Source of the DNA: a virus
IMG/VR virus record: IMGVR_UViG_3300033571_015756
Span: 1-37,680 of that record
Strand: one strand, 5' to 3'
Length of the DNA: 37,680 nt
Program-made: the position numbers and the translations under genes
The notes under the pieces: generated by a model
Databases searched by the model: none
Told to the model about the DNA's origin: nothing
What the model saw: only the letters and a program-made list of their open reading frames with translations
Part shown: piece by piece, positions 20,603 to 29,880 of the stretch
Layout: each line of letters opens with the position of its first letter
How positions within the stretch are numbered: the stretch's first letter is position 1

Positions 20603-21691
20603 ATGGCTATCACCCTTCAGAGCGGCGCGGGCATCGGCCTGGTCACCAAGCCGCTGGCTGGCAACAACAACTTCCTCTCGCTTCCGGCGGGTCAGGTCTA
20701 CACGGTCCCGGCCGGTCAGTACTACATCGACACCGGCGCCTACCTGCAGATCCAGACCCTGGATCCGATCAGCGGCATCTGGCGCGAACTGACCGGCGTC
20801 GGCACGGACAAGATCACCTTCGTCAACAGCGACGGCGTCAACGTCCGGGTGGCCAACCTGACTGGCTGCCCCATCGGCTCCATCGTCACCAACGTCGGAT
20901 CGGGCTACACCTCGGCCCCGGTGGTCACGGCCTCGGCCGGTAGTTCGACCTGGCGGGCCATCGTCGGCGGCGCGATCAACACCTCGGTCACGATCACGAC
21001 AGCTGGCTCGGGCTACACCTATCCGCCTCAGGTCATCTTCGACGCCCCGCCCGCCGGTGGTGTCCAAGCCACGGCGACCTGCACCATCTCGGGCGGCGCG
21101 ATCAACGCCGTGACTGTGGTGAACCAGGGCGCGGGTTATCTCGTGGTCCCGAGCATCACCATCGTCAACGACCCCCGCGATGCGACTGGCACCGGCGGCA
21201 AGCTGACCCCGGCCCTGACCGGCTCTGGCACGGTCACTGCGGTCCTCTGCACCGATCACGGCACCCCGCTGACTTCGGTTCCGACCCTGTCCTTCTCGGG
21301 CGGCGGCGGCGCTTCGGCGGCGGCTACGGTGGCCATGTGCTTCACTACCACCGGCTTCACGGTTGGCTCGGGCGGCACGGCCTACGGCAACGCCCAGCCC
21401 TTCCTGGTGCAGGCTGTCGGCGGCATCGTCTCGGCCACGGCCGGCGCGGTGGTCAACCCGCAGCTCTCCGTGAACCGCCTCACCCCTCGCATGGGCGTGC
21501 ACACCGGCACCACGACCGCTGGTGGCGCCATTCAGGCCACGGGTGCGGTGATTCAGGACGGTGGTCTGTTCCAAGCGGTGCCGATCGGCATCGTCACGGC
21601 GGGCGGTTCGGCTCTGGCCACGGCTGTCGGTCAGGTCACCATGACCGTGGGCGGCGTGACGGACACCTTCATGATCCAGCCCTTCGCCTGA
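20603..21691 (+). CDS. capsid decoration-type virion protein with GxGY repeats (362 aa)
   Basis: Begins MAITLQSGAGIGLVTKPLAG. From about residue 98 it has a repeated beta unit with GSGY or GAGY (residues 98, 134, 175), about 36-41 residues apart, of the type NxGSGYTSAPxVT, plus one degenerate copy (LTSVPTLSFSGGGG). The C-terminal part is Gly/Thr/Ala/Val-rich. AAGGAC lies nine bases before the ATG. It follows the capsid gene and precedes a strong terminator, so a capsid decoration or minor capsid role is likely. Related repeats occur in the next two virion proteins. Confidence 0.7.
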   Translation: MAITLQSGAGIGLVTKPLAGNNNFLSLPAGQVYTVPAGQYYIDTGAYLQIQTLDPISGIWRELTGVGTDKITFVNSDGVNVRVANLTGCPIGSIVTNVGSGYTSAPVVTASAGSSTWRAIVGGAINTSVTITTAGSGYTYPPQVIFDAPPAGGVQATATCTISGGAINAVTVVNQGAGYLVVPSITIVNDPRDATGTGGKLTPALTGSGTVTAVLCTDHGTPLTSVPTLSFSGGGGASAAATVAMCFTTTGFTVGSGGTAYGNAQPFLVQAVGGIVSATAGAVVNPQLSVNRLTPRMGVHTGTTTAGGAIQATGAVIQDGGLFQAVPIGIVTAGGSALATAVGQVTMTVGGVTDTFMIQPFA

Positions 21692-21720
21692 TCGGGCGAC
21701 ACTGGATGATCTCGGCTTAG

Positions 21721-21757
21721 GGGCCCGGGGCTTGAACCAGCCCCGGGCCCTTTCTGT
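21721..21757 (+). terminator. strong rho-independent terminator after the capsid genes
   Basis: A perfect 12-bp stem, GGGCCCGGGGCT with AGCCCCGGGCCC, six-base loop, then TTTCTGTT. It begins 29 bases after the decoration gene and 49 bases before the adaptor gene. It should reduce expression of adaptor and tail genes relative to capsid. Confidence 0.88.
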
Positions 21758-21769
21758 TGAGGACCGGAC

Positions 21770-22699
21770 ATGGATTTGGCGACGTACATCTCAAACGTGC
21801 AACTGCTGCTGAACGACCCCAACGCGCAGTTCTACACGACCGCCTCCCTGACCAATTACATCAACCGGGCGCGGGTCTATGTGGCTGGCCGGACTCAGTG
21901 CTGCCGCCTCCTGACGCCGTCCTCGGGGCCGATCTCTACGGTTGTGACGGTGACCGCTGGGGGCTCAGGATACTCCACGGCGCCCACGGTTACGGTGTCT
22001 GCACCGGATGCCCTGGGGCCGCTGACCTACACCCAGGCCACGGCGACGGCGACTGTGGTGGCGGGTGCCGTGACGGCCGTGACGGTCACCGATGCGGGGA
22101 CGGGGTATGTGAACCCTCCGACCTTCTCGTTCTCCGGCGGTGGAGGATTGGGCGCCACGGCTACGGGAGCCGCGACCACGGGCTTCCTGTCCACGACGGC
22201 GAACCAAGAGGTCTATCCCTTCAGCGCGGTGAACACGATCCTGCAGAGCGCACAGACTGGCGCGGACAAGATCCTGGGTGTGGCTTCGGTCTCCATCGCC
22301 ATCGGATCCACCAAACCGACGCTGAACTGGTGCGACTTCCTCACGTTCCAGGCCTATGCGCGGGCTGCGAACTGGGGACAGAACCAGCCGTCGCTGTGGA
22401 GCCAGTATGCCCAGGGCGAGACCGGATCGATTTACCTGTGGCCGGTTCCGTCCCAGAAGTACCAGATGGAGTGGGACTGCTTCGTGGCCCCCCTGGCCCT
22501 GTCAGCCCTGCAGACGGTGGACATCATCCCAGAGCCTTGGTCGGAGCCGGTGACCTACTACGCCGCCTACCTGGCCTACCTGAACGCGCAGCGGAAGGAC
22601 GACGCCAACTTCATGCGGTCGGAGTGCGAGCGCCTGATGCTTGAGACCCGAGGGTTCGTGACGCCTGTCCGCATCCCGACGATGTACCCCACGGAGTGA
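21770..22699 (+). CDS. head-tail adaptor (gp11-like, tail tubular A type) with GxGY insertion
   Basis: Begins MDLATYISNVQLLLNDPNAQ and YINRARVYVAGRTQC, the helical start typical of podovirus adaptors that sit below the portal. Residues about 45-140 are an insertion of two GxGY beta units (GGSGYSTAPTV at about 62 and AGTGYVNPPTF at about 106). After this it resumes with NTILQSAQTGADKILGVASV and a Trp-rich region (ANWGQNQPSLWSQYAQGE). The C-terminal part (PEPWSEPVTYYAAYLAYLN) is helical and probably contacts the nozzle. GAGG lies seven bases before the ATG. The role is inferred from position and motifs. Confidence 0.72.
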   Translation: MDLATYISNVQLLLNDPNAQFYTTASLTNYINRARVYVAGRTQCCRLLTPSSGPISTVVTVTAGGSGYSTAPTVTVSAPDALGPLTYTQATATATVVAGAVTAVTVTDAGTGYVNPPTFSFSGGGGLGATATGAATTGFLSTTANQEVYPFSAVNTILQSAQTGADKILGVASVSIAIGSTKPTLNWCDFLTFQAYARAANWGQNQPSLWSQYAQGETGSIYLWPVPSQKYQMEWDCFVAPLALSALQTVDIIPEPWSEPVTYYAAYLAYLNAQRKDDANFMRSECERLMLETRGFVTPVRIPTMYPTE

Positions 22700-22702
22700 T
22701 CG

Positions 22703-24988
22703 ATGGCGCAGCCTCCTGCAGCAGGTAAGGACCAAGGTTCCGAGGTTGGGCTGATCTCGATTGAGGACTACGGCACCCTCAACACCAAGGCCAACCGCGC
22801 CGCCATCGAGCCCAACGAGTTCTCCTGGATTGAGAACTGGTTCCCCATTGGCAAGGGGAACATGCGAACGATGTACGCCGAGGGATCGACCCTCTACACG
22901 GCCACAGGCGGCAAGACGGTCATCTACAAGCTGCCCTATAACCTCGGGGCAGTACCCTACATCGCGGTGTTCCTCAGCGATGGATCGGCCGTGCAGGTGC
23001 GCGTGTCGGACGGCGCCACCACCACCATCGGCGCTGCAGCCACTTTCTGGACCGCTGGCGGCGATTTGCCGTGTGCCTGTCAGTACCAGTCCAAGTACCT
23101 CATTATCGGCTCCACGATCTCCACAAACGCCTATTGGGTATGGGACGGCGCAGTCCTCTATGGATCGGGGACGGTGGCCCCTCAGACCTCCATCATTCGC
23201 GGTGGGTCGGGCTACACGTCGGCGCCCACCATCACGGCCTACGGCGGTAGCGGATCGGGGGCGACGTTCACCGGAACCATCGCCAACGGCGCCCTGGCGA
23301 CGGTCACCTGCACCAACGCTGGCAGCGGATACAAGGGGACGGACCATGTGACCCTGGTGGTCACCGGCGGTGGGTCCAACGATCAGGCCCGATGCACCCC
23401 CGTCGTGTCCGCGACTGCCGGCGTGGCGCGGGTTCAGGTGACTAACGGCGGCTCAGGCTACCCGGCCGCGACGACCGTGACCTTTACTGGAGGTGGCGGA
23501 ACGGGTGCTCAGGCGATTGTCTCGTCCCTGATCAATGGCGTCGTGGTTGGGGTCACGGTGATCAACGGCGGGACCGGCTACACGTCTGCTCCCACGGTGG
23601 CGTTCACTGCCGTCTCGGGTTCCGGCGCCACGGGCAGCGCGGACATGCGCCGTGGGCAGATCACGTCGATCACGGTCAACAGCGGTGGCACGGGCTATAC
23701 GGGAGCCCCGACGGTGGTGATCACGCCGCCCGACGACACCAACTACCCGACCCTCCAGGCGACGGGGATCGCTACGGTCGTTGCAGGTGTCGTGACCGCT
23801 GTGACCGTGACCAACCCCGGGCTGGGCTACACCAACGCCGCGGTAGAGCTCCAAGGCGACAACAATGCGGCCAACGTCGTGTGCTTCACCATGCCTCAGG
23901 GCATTCAGGCCACCAGCATTGAGACGTACCAGAACATCATTTGGACCTCGGTGGGGACGAAGATGTCCTTCACCGGCCCCAACAGCGTGTCAGACTTCTC
24001 AACCGTGGGAGGCGGTGGATCTGCGCCGGCGAGCGACTCCTACCTACGTCGGCAGATCACCTGCCTGAAACAGGCCAACGGCTTCCTGTATCGGTTCGGA
24101 GACTCGTCCATCAACGTCATCTCCAACGTCCAGACGGGATCGACGGGGATCACGACCTACAACAACTCCAACGTGGACGCCCAGGTCGGCACGCCCTACC
24201 GGGACACCATCGTTTCCTTTGGTCGAGCCCTGGTCTTTGCCAACTCCTCCGGGGTCTACGCCCTGTACGGTGGTGCGGCTGAGAAGGTGTCGCAGCCCCT
24301 GGATGGTCTCTTTGCCACAGCCAGCTTCAACACCGGCCAGGCGGGCCTGACGCCTACCGCGGCGACCGCCACCATCTTTGGCATCCGGGTCTACATCCTG
24401 CTGTTCACCACGACCGACGCCTACAGCCGGACGCTTCGAAACATCATGTGCATCTGGGATGGACAGAAGTGGTTCACGGCCTCGCAGCTGAAGACCCCGA
24501 CGGTCATCTCGGCACAGGAGATCGACTCCGTCCTGACGGCTTGGGCCACCGATGGGACCAACCTCTATCCCATGTTCAAGACCGCCTCGGCCTCGCTGTC
24601 GAAAGTGTTCCAGACCAAGCTGAACGCGGTGGCCGGCTACAACGAGTACAAGCAGGTCAACCGCGTCTTCCTGATGGCCCAGACCAACACGGCCGACGCC
24701 TCGAGCGTGACCATCGCCATCAACAAGGAGAACCAGACTTCGGCGCCTTCGGTGACCACGAACCTCTATCAGGCCCCGATCTCTTGGACAGGTCTTGCTG
24801 GGGCGCCCTTGTCGTGGAGCGGATCCGGTGGTGCGAGCCTGGAGTTCGCAGTCACGGGCCTGACGATCACCGGCTACCAGGAGTCTGCGTATGGTCGCCT
24901 GATCGGCGCCACGCTGACGACGAACGCGGTGGACGTGACCTTCATCGGCATGTCCCTGCTGCTGCGTGAATATGCGACCTACGGATGA
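22703..24988 (+). CDS. tail nozzle / tail tubular B-type protein with six GxGY repeats (761 aa)
   Basis: Large tail protein, probably the tail nozzle hexamer. Begins MAQPPAAGKDQGSEVGLISI and has blade-like segments such as AYWVWDGAVLYG, typical of beta-propeller nozzle proteins. Residues about 165-375 are six consecutive GxGY units (at about 168, 206, 249, 289, 328 and 372), spaced 38-44 residues. The C-terminal half has long Thr/Asn/Gly-rich beta segments (FGDSSINVISNVQTGSTGI) and ends LLLREYATYG. It begins three bases after the adaptor stop. The position after the adaptor supports the nozzle call. Confidence 0.72.
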   Translation: MAQPPAAGKDQGSEVGLISIEDYGTLNTKANRAAIEPNEFSWIENWFPIGKGNMRTMYAEGSTLYTATGGKTVIYKLPYNLGAVPYIAVFLSDGSAVQVRVSDGATTTIGAAATFWTAGGDLPCACQYQSKYLIIGSTISTNAYWVWDGAVLYGSGTVAPQTSIIRGGSGYTSAPTITAYGGSGSGATFTGTIANGALATVTCTNAGSGYKGTDHVTLVVTGGGSNDQARCTPVVSATAGVARVQVTNGGSGYPAATTVTFTGGGGTGAQAIVSSLINGVVVGVTVINGGTGYTSAPTVAFTAVSGSGATGSADMRRGQITSITVNSGGTGYTGAPTVVITPPDDTNYPTLQATGIATVVAGVVTAVTVTNPGLGYTNAAVELQGDNNAANVVCFTMPQGIQATSIETYQNIIWTSVGTKMSFTGPNSVSDFSTVGGGGSAPASDSYLRRQITCLKQANGFLYRFGDSSINVISNVQTGSTGITTYNNSNVDAQVGTPYRDTIVSFGRALVFANSSGVYALYGGAAEKVSQPLDGLFATASFNTGQAGLTPTAATATIFGIRVYILLFTTTDAYSRTLRNIMCIWDGQKWFTASQLKTPTVISAQEIDSVLTAWATDGTNLYPMFKTASASLSKVFQTKLNAVAGYNEYKQVNRVFLMAQTNTADASSVTIAINKENQTSAPSVTTNLYQAPISWTGLAGAPLSWSGSGGASLEFAVTGLTITGYQESAYGRLIGATLTTNAVDVTFIGMSLLLREYATYG

Positions 24989-25027
24989 TGAGTTAGAGTG
25001 CCCTCGCAACCGGCAAAGGAGCCAGCG

Positions 25028-25237
25028 ATGATCTTGGAAAACAAAGGCGGTGTGTTTGGATACCCTGAGGGGGACGCCATCACCGAGACCCCGGACGGCC
25101 GTACCACCGTGCGGAACGACTGCTGCTTCGACAACAACCTGGTGAACTCGCCCTTCACCACGACGAACGGCATTGCCTTCTCGCCCTTCGGCGTCGATCT
25201 GACGAAGGGCATGGTCCAATTCCGCGACGAGGACTGA
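25028..25237 (+). CDS. small virion-region protein (69 aa)
   Basis: Begins MILENKGGVFGYPEGDAITE and includes RNDCCFDNNLVNSPFTTT, ending KGMVQFRDED. AAAGGAG lies eight bases before the ATG at 25028; an upstream GTG in frame has no site. A TTAGAGTG element about 30 bases upstream resembles elements before other late genes. No family was recognised; it may be a minor tail component. Confidence 0.62.
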   Translation: MILENKGGVFGYPEGDAITETPDGRTTVRNDCCFDNNLVNSPFTTTNGIAFSPFGVDLTKGMVQFRDED

Positions 25238-25238
25238 C

Positions 25239-25583
25239 TTGTCTCTGGCGATGATCCAGTACCCGCCCCCGGTGTCTGAGGGACATCGGGAGTGGGCTGG
25301 CCACAACTGGCAGCATCACCAGGGCATAATCCTGGGGCTGAAGCAGAAGTACGGCGTGGACGCCCCTCTGCTGCGGATCTGGCCGTGGCAGGGGGAGTTC
25401 TCCAACGACTGGCTGCAGCAGCACCAGCAGATGCACTCGTTCATGTGCGGCGTCCTGGGCATTCCCGGATCCGACCTGTCCTCGGTGGATTACAAGGACA
25501 AGCGCCAGTTGGACTCCTTCTTCTTCCAGCACTTCATTGAGCATCAGGCGGCGGCGTCCCGCTTGGGACTCGACATCCTCTGA
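25239..25583 (+). CDS. small virion-region protein (114 aa)
   Basis: Begins MSLAMIQYPPPVSEGHREWA if read from TTG 25239 (GAGGA six bases upstream); ATG 25251 is an alternative with a poorer site. The body is helical and rich in His, Gln and Trp (HHQGIILGLKQKYGV, LLRIWPWQGEFSNDWLQQHQ, FFFQHFIEHQAAASRLG). The stop is followed by CCGTGCTATCCTGAG, a promoter-like element. No family was recognised; probably a tail or connector accessory. Confidence 0.65.
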   Translation: MSLAMIQYPPPVSEGHREWAGHNWQHHQGIILGLKQKYGVDAPLLRIWPWQGEFSNDWLQQHQQMHSFMCGVLGIPGSDLSSVDYKDKRQLDSFFFQHFIEHQAAASRLGLDIL

Positions 25584-25616
25584 CCCGTGCTATCCTGAGC
25601 GCACAAGGAGATCGCC

Positions 25617-27284
25617 ATGGCCGTCAACACCGACCTTGACCCGCAGCCCGTCGTCAACCGGGGTCAGCCCACCCCTGAGGCTGGAAAGGTGTCGGCCGCT
25701 TCGACCCTGCCCAACCTGAACTTCGCCGGGACGATGAACATTCCCAGCGGTGACCTCACGAACGGCATCATGGGCAACATGCCCAACGCCCTCGGCATCC
25801 TGGGCTTGAACGAAGGCGACCTCGTCAAGCAGTACCAGGCCACGCAGGCGGGCCAGGACATGCTCGCGGCCGATGCGGCGCGGCAGCAGCGCCTGGCCGC
25901 GTACAAGGCTGCAAACCCCAACGCCAGCGACTTCCAGGCCAAATACTACGCGATGACTCCAGAGGAGCAGGCGCAGATGCGGTCGAACTATGGCAGCGAG
26001 ATCGGCAAGGCCAAGAACACCTCATGGGTTGGCAGCGCCCCGACGCCGGGGCAGACCTACTTCGATTACATGCTGGCCAACAACGGCGCCATGCCGGAAA
26101 GCAAGCTGAACGAAGGGCCGGGGCTCGGTCAGGCTTTGCTGAACGCTGCCCTGCTGGCCTCTGCTGGATTTGGCGTTGGAACTCTCGGCAACGCGCTCAT
26201 GGCTGGCGCCGGCGCTGCAGGGGCTGCAGGGGCTGGAGCGGGTACGGGCCTCACCGCCGCCGGAACGCCGCTGACCTCTCTCGCGGGTGAGACGCTTGCG
26301 GCCAACACCATCCCCGCGACGGTTGCGGGACTTGTGCCAACCAGCACAGCCCTGGGCGCAGGATCGGCGGCGGGACAGTTGGCTGCTACGCTTGCCGGAA
26401 CGGGAACGGCCGGTCTGGCGGGCAGCAGCGGGGCGGGCACGCTCCTCGGTGGCGCGGCCGCCGACACGCTTCCCCCGGCCGTTTCGGAAGTGGTGATCAC
26501 CGGCGGCGCGACCGGCGGCATGTCTCCTGCGGTTGCTACAGCTCTGGGACTTACTGGCGCCGCTGCGGCGAACGCAACTTTTAGCACTACACCAGGCTCC
26601 ACGGGCTCGGGAACGCCGAACGATTACACCCTGCCAGAAGAAACACTGACGCTCGGATCGCAGCCATCCACGCCGCTGATTCCGCCGTTCACGCTGTCTC
26701 CGACGGTGGTCAACGCTCTGAACCCGACCATCAATCCGAACCAGCCCGGTCTGCAGCCTACCCCCAACCCCACGCTGGACCCAACCCCGCCTGCCGACGA
26801 CGGCACGCTGGTCAGCGAACTTGAGGTGTACCCACCAAAGACGACGCCGGTGCCTCCGGTCACGCCGGGTCCGAAGATTGATCCGAACCAGCCCGATCTG
26901 AAGACGCCGCCAACCGTGACGCTGGATCCGCCCCCGACAACAGAGCCGGACGTTAAAACCGACTCGGGCACAAAGCCGAAGACGACCGACCCGGGCAAGA
27001 AGACAACGACGACCACCACCACGACCAGCCCTACGTCGCCCGCTCCCGGCAGCACGACGACAACGATCCCGACGCTGAAGTCCTACAACCCGACCCTCTC
27101 AAGCGAGCCCTTCAACCTGAGCCAGTTCCTCTCCAGCATGACCTCGCCGCGAGCGGGCCAGGCCAACCTCGGGAACGTCTCTCCGTTCTCCGGCGGCGGC
27201 GTGGGGCCTGGCGCGGGTCCCCTGGATTTGAAGGGATCGTCGGCGCCTGATATCTATCCCTGGGTCAAAGAGGCAGGAGGCTGA
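25617..27284 (+). CDS. probable internal virion/ejection protein (555 aa), hydrophobic and Pro/Thr-rich
   Basis: Begins MAVNTDLDPQPVVNRGQPTP. Residues about 60-160 are helical. Residues about 180-330 are Ala/Gly-rich and hydrophobic (ALMAGAGAAGAAGAGAGTG), like membrane-inserting ejection proteins. Residues 340-480 are Pro/Thr/Asp-rich, with short repeats INPNQPGLQPT and IDPNQPDLKTP and a run of Thr. The C-terminal part has SQFLSSMTSPRAGQ. AAGGAG lies six bases before the ATG. It stands between tail and transglycosylase genes, as T7 gp14/gp15-like proteins do. Assignment from position and composition only. Confidence 0.62.
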   Translation: MAVNTDLDPQPVVNRGQPTPEAGKVSAASTLPNLNFAGTMNIPSGDLTNGIMGNMPNALGILGLNEGDLVKQYQATQAGQDMLAADAARQQRLAAYKAANPNASDFQAKYYAMTPEEQAQMRSNYGSEIGKAKNTSWVGSAPTPGQTYFDYMLANNGAMPESKLNEGPGLGQALLNAALLASAGFGVGTLGNALMAGAGAAGAAGAGAGTGLTAAGTPLTSLAGETLAANTIPATVAGLVPTSTALGAGSAAGQLAATLAGTGTAGLAGSSGAGTLLGGAAADTLPPAVSEVVITGGATGGMSPAVATALGLTGAAAANATFSTTPGSTGSGTPNDYTLPEETLTLGSQPSTPLIPPFTLSPTVVNALNPTINPNQPGLQPTPNPTLDPTPPADDGTLVSELEVYPPKTTPVPPVTPGPKIDPNQPDLKTPPTVTLDPPPTTEPDVKTDSGTKPKTTDPGKKTTTTTTTTSPTSPAPGSTTTTIPTLKSYNPTLSSEPFNLSQFLSSMTSPRAGQANLGNVSPFSGGGVGPGAGPLDLKGSSAPDIYPWVKEAGG

Positions 27285-27286
27285 TC

Positions 27287-28243
27287 ATGTCGTGGTGGAG
27301 CAACATCATCGGATCTGGCGTCAAGGCGGCCAAGGACATCGGCGGACAGGTGCTGACCAATGTCGGCACCAACGTGGCCAACAACCTCGTCAACCAAGGC
27401 ACCAAAGCCGCGACCGATGTGATCACGGGTGGTGGCAACACTGCAGGCGGCGCAGCGACGGGTGGCACATCCCCGGGCTTTGACTGGCGGCAGATCATTG
27501 CGGGAACCCTGCCCGTCATTTCCTCCCTGCAGAACCAGGATCTCCCTTACCAGAAGGAATTGGAGGGCATCGGCTACGGCGCCCTGGACATCGCCAAGCA
27601 GATGACGCCGACCGCTCTGGCGAACATGCAGGGGATCATTGGCGGCCCTGCCATGGGAGCCCTTGAGAGCAACCTGGAGCGCCAGCGGTCCCAGATCCGG
27701 GGAACCTACAATCAGATGGGCATGAGTGGCTCGACGGCTGAGGCTCAGGACATGGCAGCGGCTCAGAGGGACGCAACCTCGCAGCAGTACGAGCTCGGCC
27801 GTCAGATGGCGTCCACCGGCTTTCAGGGCATCGCTGCAGAGACCGGGATCGCGGACACGACCTTCTCCAACCTGATGACCATGCAGATGCAGCAGGACAA
27901 AGAACTGCAGGACGCCCTGGCGGCGTATGCGGCCCTGTTCGCGGGTGGGGGTGGCACGTCCTCGTCTCAAACGACTATCGTGACCAACGCCGATGGCACC
28001 GTGAGCCTGGCGCCGTATCAGCCGACAGGAACGACTGGGGCTGTTGGATCGGATGTGGTGGCCGGTCCCAGCATCAACGCCAACCAACCGGGGCTGCAGC
28101 CGACGACGGGCACCAGCGGCATTCCGCCGGGATACATTCAGACACAAGGTGGAATCGTTAAAGCGCCAGCACCTCCAGCCGGATCGAAAAAGGGCTACTG
28201 GATCGTTGGTCCGACCGATGCGCTGGAATGGATCGAAACCTAA
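27287..28243 (+). CDS. probable internal virion/ejection protein (318 aa)
   Basis: Begins MSWWSNIIGSGVKAAKDIGG with an amphipathic, Gly-rich N-terminal region, then a helical middle (LERQRSQIRGTYNQMGMSGS, AAAQRDATSQQYELGRQMAS) and a C-terminal part with PSINANQPGLQPTTGTS, echoing the motif in the previous protein. AGGAGG lies seven bases before the ATG. It is two bases after the preceding gene, so the two are co-translated. An ejectosome component is inferred. Confidence 0.65.
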   Translation: MSWWSNIIGSGVKAAKDIGGQVLTNVGTNVANNLVNQGTKAATDVITGGGNTAGGAATGGTSPGFDWRQIIAGTLPVISSLQNQDLPYQKELEGIGYGALDIAKQMTPTALANMQGIIGGPAMGALESNLERQRSQIRGTYNQMGMSGSTAEAQDMAAAQRDATSQQYELGRQMASTGFQGIAAETGIADTTFSNLMTMQMQQDKELQDALAAYAALFAGGGGTSSSQTTIVTNADGTVSLAPYQPTGTTGAVGSDVVAGPSINANQPGLQPTTGTSGIPPGYIQTQGGIVKAPAPPAGSKKGYWIVGPTDALEWIET

Positions 28244-28311
28244 GGGCAATCCGTACCCGTCTTGCAGATCGGCTGCTTGTGATAGAGTGTCCCTAAACCT
28301 CAGGGGCGCGC

Positions 28312-29880
28312 ATGCCTGACTACAGCAACATCATCAAGGGCGCCTCGGCCAAGTACGGGGTGCCAGCGGACATCCTCACCAGGATGGTTCAGGCCGAGAG
28401 TGCGGGCAACCCTCGGGCTGTGTCCCCCAAGAGCGCCCAGGGCCTCATGCAGCTGATGCCTGGCACGGCGAAGGAACTCGGCGTCACCGATCCCTTTGAT
28501 CCTGAGCAGAGCATCTACGGCGGGGCTGCGTACCTCGCGCAGCAGTACAAGCGGTTCGGTGACTGGCAGAAGGCGCTGGTCGCCTACAATGCTGGCCCAG
28601 GCAACGTGGGCAAGGCTGACACCTGGCCCGGTGTTCAGGATTACATCAGCAAGGTGATGGGTATGCCCGATCTCAAGACGTTCGCCCAGGGGATGATCAA
28701 CGATCCCCAGAGGAAGCAGCTGCTGTCTCAGGCCATTGAGTCTGGAAGGGCGGCGACGGCCTCTCGAGAGGAAGCCAAGGCGGCTATTGCGAAGGGGTCT
28801 GAGCGTTCCCAGGCGATCCTCAAAGAGATGGCGGATGAACGCGCTACGGCTCCGACCGGCCCCGCCCTGCGCGAGATTCCGACCCGGCCCAAGGCCAAGC
28901 CCCCGTCTGATCCCCTGAAGGTCTTTGGCGAGGTCGTACCCATGATGGCCATCTTTGGTTCCGCGTTCACTCGGGGCGGCGCCATGGCTGCAATGAAGAC
29001 GGCGACGGCCGCGATGACCGCGGTGAAGAACCGGGACGCAGAGGAAGCCAAGGCAACGCGAGACATGTGGCTGGATCAGGTCCGAGAACTTCAGGCCCAG
29101 AACCAGATTGAGTCCGACCGCTACAAGGCGATCATCGACAATCGTCGGCTGACCATGAGCGAACGAATGGCCGAACTGCAGGCCATAGCAGCCGAGACCA
29201 AGAACCCAATGCTGATGGCGCAGCTGGACGGCGGGAACTACGACAACGCCCTGAAGCTGATCGACGCCTACGACTCCTACGACAAGCGCCTGGCCGACAT
29301 ACTGGAGTCGGCAGAGCGACAGGACGCGGACGAGCGCCGCCTCGCCCTTGAGGAAGAACGGTACTCGGGCGACATCGAGGTCGGCAAGATCAAGCAGGCC
29401 TTGGCCCGGGGCGACAAGTTGACCGCCACGCAGTGGAACGTCCTAAGGGCGGACAGCATGGGATCCATAGACGACCGCCTTGGGTTCCTGATGACGAAGC
29501 GAGAAATGGAAGGCCTGAGTTCTGAGGAACAGAAAAGCCTTGATGAGCTGACCGAGCTCAAGAAAAAGTCTGGGCTCTCGTTACCATTCGGTCCAACCGC
29601 ACCTGGCGGCGCTAGCCAGACCGAGGACACTGACACAGCCAAGACGCCGGGAGCAGACGCAAATCCCCCTGCCGCCGCGCCTCGACCCACCACGCCGTTC
29701 CGCGGCCCCGCTAATCATTGGTCCGGCACCCCTCAAGCCCGAGGCCCGTCGATGTTCCGCATCGCCACCTCGGATGAGCGCGAGCAGATGCGCCAGATCC
29801 GGGCCCAGGCCCCGGAGCAATACCAAGCGGCCAAGGATCTCCTGCGCCAGAGCGGCGTCGATACCAGCGAGTTTGAGTGA
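28312..29880 (+). CDS. virion-associated lytic transglycosylase with coiled-coil body (522 aa)
   Basis: Cleaves peptidoglycan glycan strands during DNA injection. The N-terminal 110 residues are an SLT domain: ILTRMVQAESAGNP with catalytic Glu29, SAQGLMQLMPGTA (41-53), and ALVAYNAGPGNVG (88-100). The rest is helical: SREEAKAAIAKGSERSQAIL, LDQVRELQAQNQIESDRYKA, and an acidic disordered region before QYQAAKDLLRQSGVDTSEFE. CAGGGG precedes the ATG at 28312. Its stop overlaps the giant protein start. Comparable enzymes lie on ejection proteins such as T7 gp16. Confidence 0.9.
   Translation: MPDYSNIIKGASAKYGVPADILTRMVQAESAGNPRAVSPKSAQGLMQLMPGTAKELGVTDPFDPEQSIYGGAAYLAQQYKRFGDWQKALVAYNAGPGNVGKADTWPGVQDYISKVMGMPDLKTFAQGMINDPQRKQLLSQAIESGRAATASREEAKAAIAKGSERSQAILKEMADERATAPTGPALREIPTRPKAKPPSDPLKVFGEVVPMMAIFGSAFTRGGAMAAMKTATAAMTAVKNRDAEEAKATRDMWLDQVRELQAQNQIESDRYKAIIDNRRLTMSERMAELQAIAAETKNPMLMAQLDGGNYDNALKLIDAYDSYDKRLADILESAERQDADERRLALEEERYSGDIEVGKIKQALARGDKLTATQWNVLRADSMGSIDDRLGFLMTKREMEGLSSEEQKSLDELTELKKKSGLSLPFGPTAPGGASQTEDTDTAKTPGADANPPAAAPRPTTPFRGPANHWSGTPQARGPSMFRIATSDEREQMRQIRAQAPEQYQAAKDLLRQSGVDTSEFE

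Noticed and set aside
20015-21574. 519-codon open frame on the minus strand
   Set aside because: Opposite the capsid and decoration genes; repetitive Arg/Asp/Gly-rich translation mirrors the repeats of the real gene.
24044-25306. 420-codon open frame on the minus strand
   Set aside because: Opposite the nozzle gene and the next small gene; no ribosome site or family.
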